In this document: piece after piece, positions 42,468 through 50,684 of the stretch
Numbering within the stretch: position 1 is the first letter of the stretch
How the letters are laid out: each line of letters starts with the position of its first letter
Notes under the pieces: model-generated
Seen by the model: the letters and a program-made list of their open reading frames with translations, nothing else
Told to the model about the DNA's origin: nothing
The model's database searches: none
Position numbers and translations under genes: made by a program
DNA from: Geomonas limicola
GTDB taxonomy: Bacteria > Desulfobacterota > Desulfuromonadia > Geobacterales > Geobacteraceae
Direction of reading: 5' to 3'
Assembly: GCF_014193675.1 (NCBI RefSeq)
Contig: NZ_BLXZ01000008.1
Coordinates: 124,001-188,000, forward strand
DNA length: 64,000 nt

Positions 42468-42898
42468 GGGAACTCCTTGTTCAGCTGGGCTTTGATCGCT
42501 GCGGCACGCTCCTGGTACTCCTGCGGGGTGAGCAGAAGCTCGGTGTGCGGCTCGCTCCAGTGCGGGCGGGGCCAGAGCGGATCGCTGGCAAAGCGCGGCA
42601 CGATGTGCCAGTGCATATGAGGTGCCATGTTACCCAGCAATTCGTAGTTGATTTTATCCGGGGCAAAGAGGTTGTAAAGGACCTGCGCCACGGCCGTAAC
42701 CTCCGCCATCACCTGGTTTCTGACCGCCTCGTCGAGGTGGAAGAGCTCGGTGACGTGGTCCTTGGCGTAGACGAAGCAGTAGCCTTTGAAGAACTGGTCA
42801 CGGTTCAGGGAAACCTTGGTCTGGGTGAGTTCGATGACCCGCTGGTCGGGGTCGTCCTGCCACTTGGTGCAGATGGGGCAGTTGGGGACGGTGCTCAC
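42455..42898 (-). CDS. HIT family hydrolase (zinc CxxC type)
   Basis: 147 residues from a GTG preceded by AAGGAGC. It has CPIC near the N-terminus, the stretch NRDQFFKGYCFVYAKDHVTELFHL, and the histidine triad MAPHMHWHIVPR. It belongs to the HIT branch with dinucleoside polyphosphate or AMP-conjugate hydrolase activity, acting in the cytoplasm. It is the first gene of a transcription unit with nfo, macro and dtd, and its 3' end overlaps nfo. Directly upstream is the terminator of dapF (42921-42950). Confidence 0.9.
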   Translation of the reverse strand: MSTVPNCPICTKWQDDPDQRVIELTQTKVSLNRDQFFKGYCFVYAKDHVTELFHLDEAVRNQVMAEVTAVAQVLYNLFAPDKINYELLGNMAPHMHWHIVPRFASDPLWPRPHWSEPHTELLLTPQEYQERAAAIKAQLNKEFPWTC

Positions 42899-42920
42899 GG
42901 GGGCTCCTTGAAAAAACAAA

Positions 42921-42950
42921 CCGGCTGCCCCGGAAGGGCCGGGGCAGCCG
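42921..42950 (-). terminator. Terminator of dapF
   Basis: CCGGCTGCCCCGG and its complement around a short loop, running on the minus strand into TTTGTTTTTTC. It lies about 20 bases before the HIT start codon. Confidence 0.9.
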
Positions 42951-43003
42951 GTGTAGTGGAGAGTGCAGCGTGGAGACTATTCAGTCGGGATCGACGGCAA
43001 CGA

Positions 43004-43840
43004 CTAGATCGCGATCTCGCCGCTGAAGACTTCGACCGCGGGGCCGGTCATGTAGATGTTGCCGTCTTCGGCCCACTCCATCTCCAGGTCGCCGCCGGAG
43101 AGGTGGTTCAGGATCTTCTTGTCGGTGAGGCCGTTCAGGACGCAGGCGGCGGTTACCGCGCTGGAACCGGTGCCGCAGGCAAGGGTCTCGCCGGCGCCGC
43201 GCTCCCAGGTGCGCTGACGAACCTCGGTGCGCGAGATGATCTGCACGAACTCGACGTTGGTGCGACGCGGGAACAGCTCGTGGTTCTCGATGAGCGGACC
43301 GTACTTCTCCACCTGGAAGTTCTCGACGTCGTCCACGAAGATGACGCAGTGCGGGTTCCCCATGGAGGCGCAGGTGATGTTGAAGGTGGAGTGCAGGATG
43401 TTGAGCGGCACGTTGATCACCTTCTCTGCGGGGCTCCCCTGCATCGGAATCTCGGCGCGGGTCAGGCGCGGCGGTCCCATGTTGACGCGCACCTTGTCTA
43501 CCTTGTTCTCGGCGTTGGCGAAGAGCTGCAGGGTGAGGATCCCGGCGCCGGTCTCGGCGGTGATCTCCTTCTTGGTCACGATGCCGTGGTCGTAGGCGTA
43601 CTTGGCGACGCAGCGGATGCCGTTACCGCACATCTCGCTTTCCGAACCGTCCGAGTTGAACATGCGCATCCTGACGTCGGCCTGGTCGCTCGGCATGATG
43701 AGGATCAGGCCGTCCGAGCCGATGCCGAAGTTGCGGTTGGAAACCTTGACGGCCACCGCCGCCGGGTCGGCCACCTGCTCCTCGAAACAGTTCACGTACA
43801 CGTAGTCGTTGCCAGCACCCTGCATCTTTGTGAATTTCAT
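43004..43840 (-). CDS. dapF: Diaminopimelate epimerase
   Basis: 278 residues. It begins MKFTKMQGAGNDYVYVN, and the two catalytic Cys are present in EMCGNGIRC (Cys71) and in LACGTGSSA. It interconverts L,L- and meso-diaminopimelate for lysine and peptidoglycan synthesis. A longer frame starts upstream but the MKFTKMQ start is the family start. The gene is followed by a strong terminator and diverges from the 43974 gene. Confidence 0.97.
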   Translation of the reverse strand: MKFTKMQGAGNDYVYVNCFEEQVADPAAVAVKVSNRNFGIGSDGLILIMPSDQADVRMRMFNSDGSESEMCGNGIRCVAKYAYDHGIVTKKEITAETGAGILTLQLFANAENKVDKVRVNMGPPRLTRAEIPMQGSPAEKVINVPLNILHSTFNITCASMGNPHCVIFVDDVENFQVEKYGPLIENHELFPRRTNVEFVQIISRTEVRQRTWERGAGETLACGTGSSAVTAACVLNGLTDKKILNHLSGGDLEMEWAEDGNIYMTGPAVEVFSGEIAI

Positions 43841-43973
43841 ATGAAAAGCCCCCGATTGGTAGTATCTCTCTCTAATAACAAAATCCGCAGACGCCAACAA
43901 GAAAAAACCGGCGTCCTTGACCTTGCCACACCCTTTTCAGTAAGATCGGGAAAAAACGGCGAGCGGAGGGGAA

Positions 43974-44183
43974 ATGGAAATCAAGAACAAGATCTGGATG
44001 AACGGCAGCCTGGAGTGGTACGCCTACCTGGGCAACGACGAGGTATTCCTGGGGGCGCGCGAGGTTCCCATGCCGCTCGAGGAGGGGGACACCTGGACCA
44101 ACCAGTACGGCGACGTCTTCAAGGTGGTGGACGGTGAGATCGTGCGGCAGGGTAGGGTGGAGCCTCCCCAGCGTTATTGGTAA
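43974..44183 (+). CDS. 69-residue conserved-type hypothetical protein
   Basis: Starts MEIKNKIWMNGSLEWYAYLG and ends EPPQRYW; rich in Trp, Tyr and acidic residues with no signal peptide or membrane helix. GGAGGGG lies five bases before the ATG, so it is probably translated. No function is known to me. It is the last unit before the Rrf2 regulator and may have its own promoter. Confidence 0.7.
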   Translation: MEIKNKIWMNGSLEWYAYLGNDEVFLGAREVPMPLEEGDTWTNQYGDVFKVVDGEIVRQGRVEPPQRYW

Positions 44184-44231
44184 ACCCTCAGAGAGTCATG
44201 TGGGATGAGCCGCACGGCCGTGTATATATTC

Positions 44232-44260
44232 TTGACATGATACCTGTGGTACTGTAGTCT
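44232..44260 (+). promoter_or_regulatory. Promoter and candidate operator of the Rrf2 regulator
   Basis: TTGACA (44232-44237), a 17-bp spacer and TAGTCT (44255-44260). The spacer contains a perfect TACC-TGT-GGTA palindrome (44241-44251), a possible self-regulation site. Confidence 0.55.
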
Positions 44261-44290
44261 CGCCTTAACTACCGAAGCGGGGGACTACCG

Positions 44291-44749
44291 ATGAGACTCT
44301 CCACCAAGAGCCGTTACGGCCTTAGGGCACTTTTCGACATAGCGTACAACGCTGGAAGCCAGCCGGCACAGATCCAGGATATCTCGCGTCGCCAGGACAT
44401 CTCGCCGCGCTACCTGGAGCAGATCTTTCAGGGGCTCAAGAAGCACGGCATCCTGAAGAGCAAGCGCGGCCCGCAGGGGGGGTACTGTCTGGCGAAGAGC
44501 CCGGAGGAGATCACCGTTCGTGCGGTGATCGAGGCGACCGAGGGGGACACCCTCCTGGTGGACTGCACCGGCCGCAAGAAGGGTGAGTGCACCTTCGACG
44601 GCAGCTGCGTGACCCAGACGGTCTGGGAGGAGTCCAACGCGAAGCTGAACGAGTTCTTCGAGTCGGTCACCCTGAAGACCCTCTGCGAGCGTGGCGAGTC
44701 GCTCGGCATCAAGCGCGAGCAGGACCACCGCTTCATGTACTTCATCTAG
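44291..44749 (+). CDS. Rrf2 family transcriptional regulator, probably Fe-S
   Basis: 152 residues. The winged helix of the Rrf2 family is at 1-70 (MRLSTKSRYGLRALFDIAYN, DISPRYLEQIFQGLKKHGIL, KRGPQGGYCLA). A Cys triad, Cys92, Cys100 and Cys106, sits where IscR has Cys92, Cys98 and Cys104, so the protein probably binds an Fe-S cluster and senses sulfur, iron or redox state. No suf/isc genes lie in the window. A palindrome in the promoter spacer may be its own site. larE follows after a terminator. Confidence 0.92.
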   Translation: MRLSTKSRYGLRALFDIAYNAGSQPAQIQDISRRQDISPRYLEQIFQGLKKHGILKSKRGPQGGYCLAKSPEEITVRAVIEATEGDTLLVDCTGRKKGECTFDGSCVTQTVWEESNAKLNEFFESVTLKTLCERGESLGIKREQDHRFMYFI

Positions 44750-44794
44750 CAAAAGATTTCGGCACACCCGTGCCGGCACCTCGAGAAACTACCG

Positions 44795-44833
44795 GATCCC
44801 CATTGCCTAGCCGCCGTGGGGATCTGTTTTTTT
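44795..44833 (+). terminator. Terminator behind the Rrf2 gene
   Basis: GATCCCCA and TGGGGATC enclose 14 bases, followed by TG and seven T residues. Confidence 0.8.
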
Positions 44834-44981
44834 CCGCAGCGCCACTTGACGGGACCGCCGCGAGCTGCCACCATCTTGCGGCCGCTTCCGGTGGCAGCGG
44901 AGCCCACGGGGAGAGGCACCTGGCGGAGCCAGTCCCCAGCCGCCGGAAGGTAAGCCACTAAAATTCAATCGGGAGGACCTG

Positions 44982-45788
44982 ATGGAAACCCTGGATCAGA
45001 AATACCAAAATCTGCAGAACCTGCTGCGCGAGCTGGGCTCGGTGCTGGTCGCCTTTTCCGGCGGGGTCGATTCGACCTTCCTGCTCAAGGTCGCCCAGGA
45101 TACGCTCGGTGCCGAGCGGGTGCTGGCACTTACCGCCACCTCGCCGACCTATCCCGAGTCGGAGCTCGAGGAGGCGAAGAACCTGGCGCTGCTGATCGGT
45201 GCCCGGCAGATCCTGGTGGAATCGAACGAGCTCGAGATCCCGGGTTTCAGCCACAACCCGAAAAACCGCTGCTACCACTGCAAACACGAGCTCTTCAGCC
45301 TGTGCCGCGCCAAGGCGGTCGAGGCGGGGCTTGCGGCCGTTCTCGATGGGAGCAACACCGACGACCTCGGCGATTTCCGCCCCGGACGCACCGCGGCCGG
45401 CGAGCTTGGGGTGCGCTCGCCCCTTTTGGAGTCGGGGCTCAGCAAGTCCGAGATCCGCGAGTTGAGTCGGCGCCTTGGGCTACCCACGGCAGAGAAGCAG
45501 GCCTACGCCTGCCTGGCGAGTCGGTTCCCCTACGGGACCGAGATCACCGAGGGGCGCCTGAACCAGGTGGAGCGTTGCGAGGAGTATCTGAAAAAAGAGG
45601 GGTTCACGGTGTACCGGGTGCGCTTTCACCAGGAGACCGCCCGGATCGAGCTCTCCGAACAGGAACTGCCGCGGCTCATCGATCCCGAGCTGCGCCGGCG
45701 CACCCTGGAGTTCTTCAAGGCGGCCGGCTTCACCTACGTGGCGCTCGACCTCCAGGGGTACCGCACCGGGAGCATGAACGAGTCGTAA
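44982..45788 (+). CDS. larE: LarE-type ATP-dependent sacrificial sulfur transferase
   Basis: 268 residues. The PP-loop SGGVDS is at 26-31. Cys97 and Cys100 (RCYHC) and Cys177 (AYACLASRFPYG) occupy the positions of the LarE sulfur-handling site; Cys177 matches the sacrificial Cys of Lactiplantibacillus LarE. LarE adds sulfur to the nickel-pincer cofactor precursor made by LarB and LarC, and some members use a [4Fe-4S] cluster rather than being consumed. No larB or larC lies in this window. GGGAGG precedes the ATG. The stop is 2 bases from that of the convergent Hsp20 gene. Confidence 0.9.
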   Translation: METLDQKYQNLQNLLRELGSVLVAFSGGVDSTFLLKVAQDTLGAERVLALTATSPTYPESELEEAKNLALLIGARQILVESNELEIPGFSHNPKNRCYHCKHELFSLCRAKAVEAGLAAVLDGSNTDDLGDFRPGRTAAGELGVRSPLLESGLSKSEIRELSRRLGLPTAEKQAYACLASRFPYGTEITEGRLNQVERCEEYLKKEGFTVYRVRFHQETARIELSEQELPRLIDPELRRRTLEFFKAAGFTYVALDLQGYRTGSMNES

Positions 45789-45790
45789 GC

Positions 45791-46228
45791 CTAGAGTTCG
45801 ACGGTGATGCCGGCGCTGTGACTCGACGTCTTGGGGATGGTGATGGTGAGGATGCCCAGGTTGCAGCTGATCGCGATCCCGTCGCGGTCCAGGTCGGGCG
45901 AGAGTGAGAAGGAGCGCTGGAACGGGCCGAAGTAGCGCTCGATACGGTGGAAGTTTTCGGTGAGGACCTCGGGGCGGTGGCGCCGCTCCCCCTTGATGGT
46001 GAGGGCGTTCTCCTCGACCCTGATCTCGAGGTCCTTCTGCTCCAGGTCGGGTACTTCGACCTTGATGGTGACCGTGGTGTCGTCCTCGTAGATGTCCGCC
46101 GGCGGGAGCCAGACCCCTTCGCGCAGTTCGTCGCCGACCTCGCGCGTCCAGGCCAGGTCCAAAAGCCGGTTCATCTTGTCCTGCATGGTGCGCAGCTCGT
46201 TCAGCGGGTTGTACTTGACGATCGCCAT
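45791..46228 (-). CDS. Hsp20/alpha-crystallin small heat shock protein
   Basis: 145 residues. The alpha-crystallin domain (about 40-135) has WLPPADIYEDDTTVTIKVEV, the ENALTIKGERRHR loop, RYFGPFQRSFSL and ends NLGILTITIPK. The usual C-terminal I-x-I/V motif is weakly present as ITVEL. It acts as an ATP-independent holdase. The start is preceded by GGAGGTGA. The promoter region overlaps a long inverted repeat at 46269-46299, which may control heat induction. Confidence 0.95.
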   Translation of the reverse strand: MAIVKYNPLNELRTMQDKMNRLLDLAWTREVGDELREGVWLPPADIYEDDTTVTIKVEVPDLEQKDLEIRVEENALTIKGERRHRPEVLTENFHRIERYFGPFQRSFSLSPDLDRDGIAISCNLGILTITIPKTSSHSAGITVEL

Positions 46229-46261
46229 CGCTCACCTCCGGGGTTGCCTACTGTCTCAGAA

Positions 46262-46289
46262 ATTAAAGGGGGAGGAGGTTGAATGTCAA
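46262..46289 (-). promoter_or_regulatory. Promoter of the Hsp20 gene overlapped by an inverted repeat
   Basis: On the minus strand TTGACA (46284-46289), a 16-bp spacer and TTTAAT (46262-46267); the C run just before TTTAAT also fits a loose heat-shock sigma promoter. A 14-bp inverted repeat with one mismatch (46269-46282 and 46286-46299) covers the -35 and spacer. It could be an operator or a terminator for the upstream 57-residue gene. Confidence 0.55.
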
Positions 46290-46324
46290 CCCCCTCCCCG
46301 ATATTAACTGGGCGTCGCCGCCCC

Positions 46325-46498
46325 TTATATACGTTTTCCTTTTGGTACAGTGTGCTTGAGTTTCTTGGAGCCGTCGTAGAGATGTTGCTTGGTCAGTTCT
46401 CTCTGTGCTTTTAGATCTCTTCTTTCATAGTCGATTTCCAGGTTGAGTTCCGCTTCCTGCGCCAGTTTGTCAATTTTTACTTCTTCGCTCTGTACCAT
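46325..46498 (-). CDS. 57-residue basic/acidic helical protein
   Basis: The frame starts MVQSEEVKIDKLAQEAELNL and ends SKKLKHTVPKGKRI. It is highly charged and probably a single long helix, with no Cys or Trp. AAGGGGAG lies six bases before the ATG, a strong ribosome binding site that argues for translation. Codon use is less GC-rich than the neighbours. No family is recognised. It may be a small nucleic-acid-binding or stress protein; that is a guess from charge only. Confidence 0.55.
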   Translation of the reverse strand: MVQSEEVKIDKLAQEAELNLEIDYERRDLKAQRELTKQHLYDGSKKLKHTVPKGKRI

Positions 46499-46683
46499 GC
46501 TGACTCCCCTTATAACCTGGTTGTTGACGTTGACGCGACTGTCTGCTGACCCTGCACACCCCCCTTTTTTGAGTTTCCCAAATCATAGCAGTTATGCCGG
46601 GTATTGCAACAACTTTCGCCTTGAAGGACGCGAGCTTATGGGCTACTATGGCTGCGGAAAAAACGCAATAATGAGGAGTACCT

Positions 46684-46857
46684 ATGCTGCAGTACAAGGT
46701 CGTTGAACTAAGCGACGTCACAGATCTGACCATCGAGGAAACCTTGAACGATTTCACCGCCAAGGGGTGGAAGTTCGACACGCTGCAGTTCGCCATGCGC
46801 GACTCGAGCCGGCGTCCCGCAATGGCTTTCGTCATCTTTACCAAAGAGGTGGACTAG
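46684..46857 (+). CDS. 57-residue DUF4177-like protein
   Basis: The frame starts MLQYKVVELSDVTDLTIEET and ends FVIFTKEVD, with GWKFDTLQFAMRD between. YKVVEL, a leading strand, an amphipathic helix and KGWKFDTL are the DUF4177 pattern. The fold is small and of unknown function. GAGGAG precedes the ATG. The TAG stop is followed at once by the GTG start of polA, so the two genes are translated together. Confidence 0.75.
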   Translation: MLQYKVVELSDVTDLTIEETLNDFTAKGWKFDTLQFAMRDSSRRPAMAFVIFTKEVD

Positions 46858-49536
46858 GTGACAACTGACCGCGAGAAGCTGTACCTCCTGGACGGCTCGT
46901 CCTATATCTACCGGGCCTACTTCGCCATCCGCCACCTGAGTTCCCCCACCGGTTTTCCCACCAACGCGCTCTACGGCTTTACCCAGATGCTTCTGAAGGT
47001 CATGAAGGATCACGCGCCGGCCCACGTGGCGGTGGTCTTCGACGCCGGGAAGCACACCTTCAGAAACGAGCTCTTCCCCGCCTACAAGGCGACCCGCTCG
47101 GCGATGCCCGACGACCTGGTGCCGCAGCTTGGGCCGATCAAGGAGATGGTGCGCGCCTTCAACATTCCGGCGCTGGAGCTTACCGGCTTCGAGGCGGACG
47201 ACATCATCGGCACCATCGCGCGCCAGTGCGAGGCGAAGGGGCTCGACTGCGTGGTGGTGACCGGCGACAAGGACCTGATGCAGATCGTGAGCGAACACGT
47301 GACGCTCTTGGACACCATGAAGGACAAGGTCACCGGGATACCGGAGGTGCACGAGAAGTTCGGCGTCGCCCCGGAGCGGGTGGTGGACGTCCTGGCACTT
47401 TGGGGGGATGCCTCGGACAACATCCCCGGGGTGCCGGGGATCGGCGAGGTGACCGCCAAGAAGCTGATCCAGGAGTTCGGCTCGCTGGACGAACTGCTCG
47501 CCCGCGCGAACGAGGTGAAGGGGAAAAACAGCGAAAAACTGGCGGAGTTCGCCGACCAGGCGCGGCTTTGCCGCACGCTTGCCACCATCGATTGCCAGGT
47601 CCCCATCGAGTACACCATGGAGGACCTCTCGGTCTCGGCGCCGGACACCAAGAAGCTCGCCGAGATGTTCCGCGAGTTCGGCTTCACCACCCTCATGAAG
47701 GAACTCACCAGTTCGGCCACGCTCTCCTGCGAGGAGTACCACGTGGTCCTCGAGGAAGCGGAGTTGCGCACGCTCGCGGCCGAGCTGAAAAAGGCCGGCG
47801 CCTTCGCGATAGACCTGGAGACCACGAGTCTCAACCCGATGGAGGCGCGTATCGTCGGCTTCGCGGTGAGCCATAAGGCACACCAGGCCTGGTACATCCC
47901 GGTAGGGCACCGCTACCTGGGGGCACCCGAGCAGCTCAGCGAGGCGACGGTTATCGAGCACCTGGGGCCGCTTTTGACCGATGCCGGCATCCGCAAGATC
48001 GGCCAGAACCTCAAGTACGACTACCAGGTGCTGCGCCGCGCCGGCGTGAAGCTGGAGGGGATCTGGCTCGACACCATGCTGGCGGCCTACCTGGAGAACC
48101 CCGGGCGCAGCAGCCAGGGGCTGGACGCGCTGGCGCTCCAGTACCTGGACCACCGGATGATCTCCTACAACGAGGTGGCCGGCAACGGCAAGGAGCAGCT
48201 GAACTTCTCCGAGGTCGACCTGGACCGCGCCGGCCCCTACAGCTGCGAGGACGCCGACGCCACCTACCTGTTGCACGAGATCCTGCTTCCCAAGGTCGAG
48301 GAGCAGGGGATGTCCGAGCTCCTCTTCAAGACCGAGATGCCGCTTCTGGAGATCCTGGCCGAGATGGAGCTCACCGGAGTGAAGATCGACCTTGACCTCA
48401 TGAGGGAGCTCTCCACCGGCTTCGGCAAGGAGCTGGTCGAGCTGGAGGCGCGCATCCACGAGCTGGCCGGCGGCCCCTTCAACATCAACTCCCCGAAGCA
48501 GCTGGGCGAGATGCTCTTCGAGCGGATGATGCTCCCGGTCGGCAAGAAGACCAAGGGGAAGACCGGCTGGTCCACCAACGTGGAGGAGCTGGAACGCCTG
48601 GCGGCGGAGCACGAAGTGGCGAAGCTTTTGCTCATGTACCGCTCGATCTCGAAGCTCAAGTCCACCTACACCGACGCGCTCCCAAGGCTCGTGGAACCGG
48701 AGACCGGCCGGATCCACACCTCCTATAACCAGGCGGTCACCAACACCGGGCGGCTCTCCTCGTCGGACCCCAACCTGCAGAACATCCCGATCCGCAGCGA
48801 GGCGGGACGCGACATCCGGCGCGCCTTCGTCGCCGAGGAGGGGTCGCTCCTGCTGGCCGCAGACTACTCGCAGATCGAGCTCAGGGTGCTCGCGCACCTC
48901 TCCGAGGACCGGGTCTTCTGCGAGGCGTTCGCCGCCGGCGAGGACATCCACCGGCGCACCGCGGCCGAGGTGTTCGGGATGTTCCCGGAGCTGGTGAGCG
49001 CCGAGCAGCGGCGCCAGGCCAAGGTGATCAACTTCGGGGTGATCTACGGGCAGGGGGCCTTCAGCCTGGCGAAGGAACTGGGGGTGACCCCCAAGCTCGC
49101 CAAGGCCTTCATCGACCACTACTTCGAGCGCCACAGCGGGGCGCGCGCCTTCCTGGACGGCTGCGTGCGCGAGGCGGAGATCGCCGGGTTCGTGCGCACC
49201 ATCCTGGGGCGCCGGCTCCCGATCCCCGATATCTCGAGCAAAAACGGGAATATCCGGGCCTTCGCCCAGCGCAACGCGGTGAACTACCCGATCCAGGGTT
49301 CGGCTGCCGACATCATCAAGGAGGCGATGATCAAGGTGACCCGGCGCATGCAGGCGGAAGGGGTCAAGAGCCGGCTCATCATGCAGGTGCACGACGAACT
49401 GGTCTTCGAGGTGCCCGCCGGGGAGCGTGACCTGATGGCCGAACTGGTGCGCTGCGAGATGGAGGGGGCGCTGCCGCTGCGCGTGCCGCTCAAGGTGGAT
49501 CTCAACTTCGGAACCAACTGGAGCGAGGCGCACTGA
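46858..49536 (+). CDS. polA: DNA polymerase I
   Basis: 892 residues, full length. Residues 1-300 are the 5'-3' exonuclease (FDAGKHTFRNELFPAYKATR, GFEADDIIGTIA, GDKDLMQIV, GIPGIGEVTAKKL-type loop). A 3'-5' exonuclease follows with AIDLETTSLNP (the Asp and Glu kept), so proofreading is probably active, with KYDYQVLRRAG later. The polymerase has motif A ADYSQIELRV, motif B RRQAKVINFGVIYG and motif C MQVHDELVFE. It serves Okazaki fragment processing and repair. The GTG start directly follows the stop of the DUF4177-like gene. Confidence 0.98.
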   Translation: MTTDREKLYLLDGSSYIYRAYFAIRHLSSPTGFPTNALYGFTQMLLKVMKDHAPAHVAVVFDAGKHTFRNELFPAYKATRSAMPDDLVPQLGPIKEMVRAFNIPALELTGFEADDIIGTIARQCEAKGLDCVVVTGDKDLMQIVSEHVTLLDTMKDKVTGIPEVHEKFGVAPERVVDVLALWGDASDNIPGVPGIGEVTAKKLIQEFGSLDELLARANEVKGKNSEKLAEFADQARLCRTLATIDCQVPIEYTMEDLSVSAPDTKKLAEMFREFGFTTLMKELTSSATLSCEEYHVVLEEAELRTLAAELKKAGAFAIDLETTSLNPMEARIVGFAVSHKAHQAWYIPVGHRYLGAPEQLSEATVIEHLGPLLTDAGIRKIGQNLKYDYQVLRRAGVKLEGIWLDTMLAAYLENPGRSSQGLDALALQYLDHRMISYNEVAGNGKEQLNFSEVDLDRAGPYSCEDADATYLLHEILLPKVEEQGMSELLFKTEMPLLEILAEMELTGVKIDLDLMRELSTGFGKELVELEARIHELAGGPFNINSPKQLGEMLFERMMLPVGKKTKGKTGWSTNVEELERLAAEHEVAKLLLMYRSISKLKSTYTDALPRLVEPETGRIHTSYNQAVTNTGRLSSSDPNLQNIPIRSEAGRDIRRAFVAEEGSLLLAADYSQIELRVLAHLSEDRVFCEAFAAGEDIHRRTAAEVFGMFPELVSAEQRRQAKVINFGVIYGQGAFSLAKELGVTPKLAKAFIDHYFERHSGARAFLDGCVREAEIAGFVRTILGRRLPIPDISSKNGNIRAFAQRNAVNYPIQGSAADIIKEAMIKVTRRMQAEGVKSRLIMQVHDELVFEVPAGERDLMAELVRCEMEGALPLRVPLKVDLNFGTNWSEAH

Positions 49537-49691
49537 CCGTCGTTTAGTTAAGTCTTTGCCGTTACTCGCCGATACGTAGGGTAAGGCCGACCGGACCCTT
49601 TGGACCAGGGGCGTTTTCGGGAGGCCACCCCCGGCAGCCGGTCAGGCCGGGATCATGCCGGACGCCGGAAGCGGCGGGCGGCGGAGGGGAC

Positions 49692-50684
49692 ATGGCAGGG
49701 GACTTCACTGAATATGCCGACTGCTTCCCGGTCGGGGCGCGGGTCAGCATCGCCATCCCGATCGCGGGTGGGGGGCAGTTCCAGGACTGGGCGCTGGTGA
49801 ACTCGCTGGAGCGCGACCTCCTGGAGGTGGCGCTCTCCCGCGACGCTCTCCCGGACGGGGCCAACCTCGCGCGTGGCAGCATGCTCCAGGTGCGCCGCCC
49901 GGAGAAGGACGGCATGGGGCGCTGCTGCCGTGGCATCGTGGTGGGCGACGGCACCCAAGGTGCCCTGGAGCTGCGCCTGGTGGACGGCGTGGTCCCCTTT
50001 GAGCCGCGTGAGTACTACCGGCAGGACGTCTACCTCCCGGTGGAGTACCGGCTCCCCCCCAGCCAGCACCTTGTCGAGGTGCGCGAGCGCTGGCGTACCA
50101 GGTTGAGGGAGCAGGAACTCGCCGCCCAGCAGCCCGAACTGGGCGAACCGGAGGAGGTCGCCCACCAGCGCGAGGAGCTGCGCCGGCGCCTGGCCCAGCG
50201 GGCCGAACTGCCGCCGGCGGCCGCCAACATGAGCGGCGGCGGGATACGCATCGACATCCCGGAGCGCTTCATCCCGGGGCAGCTCGTCGAGCTCACCTTC
50301 TACATCCCGGAACCGCACCGGGTCCTTGAACTGGTGGGGGAGGTAGTGTCGGTGCAGCCTTCACCGGTCTCCGACTCGCACCGGACCGCGCTGCGTTACC
50401 GTTTCATCGAGGAGGCAGACCGGGACCGCATCGTGGGGTACGTCTCGCGGGAACAGCTGGCCCAACTGGCACGGCTGGGGCGCGGCGAGGCGCGCGAGAG
50501 TCGGGAACTGACGGGAAAGAGGTTCCCACGCTGGCTGCGCCTGGCCCTGGGACTGTTGCTCCTGGTCGGCCTGGTGACCAACCTGGCGCTCTCCATCGTG
50601 GCCAAGCGGGAGCGGGGGGAGAAACACGAGATCGAGAGGATCTTCGAGGAAGGGATCGCACGCTACGTCAAGCAGCGGCGCTGA
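49692..50684 (+). CDS. PilZ-domain protein with C-terminal membrane helix
   Basis: 330 residues. A YcgR-like N-terminal flap (5-100) precedes a PilZ core. Its c-di-GMP motifs are EPREYYRQD (RxxxR, about residue 105) and NMSGGGIRIDIPE (the D/NxSxxG motif), separated by a long helical insert (130-180, ELAAQQPELGEPEE). The last 60 residues contain a membrane helix (RLALGLLLLVGLVTNLALSI). It is therefore a membrane-anchored c-di-GMP receptor. Its 3' end overlaps the convergent HDOD gene by 17 bases. Confidence 0.88.
   Translation: MAGDFTEYADCFPVGARVSIAIPIAGGGQFQDWALVNSLERDLLEVALSRDALPDGANLARGSMLQVRRPEKDGMGRCCRGIVVGDGTQGALELRLVDGVVPFEPREYYRQDVYLPVEYRLPPSQHLVEVRERWRTRLREQELAAQQPELGEPEEVAHQREELRRRLAQRAELPPAAANMSGGGIRIDIPERFIPGQLVELTFYIPEPHRVLELVGEVVSVQPSPVSDSHRTALRYRFIEEADRDRIVGYVSREQLAQLARLGRGEARESRELTGKRFPRWLRLALGLLLLVGLVTNLALSIVAKRERGEKHEIERIFEEGIARYVKQRR

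Noticed and set aside
46708-49533. Minus-strand frame of 941 codons opposite polA
   Set aside because: polA is complete with all motifs on the plus strand. The antisense product is His/Leu/Val-rich and low in family-like pattern.
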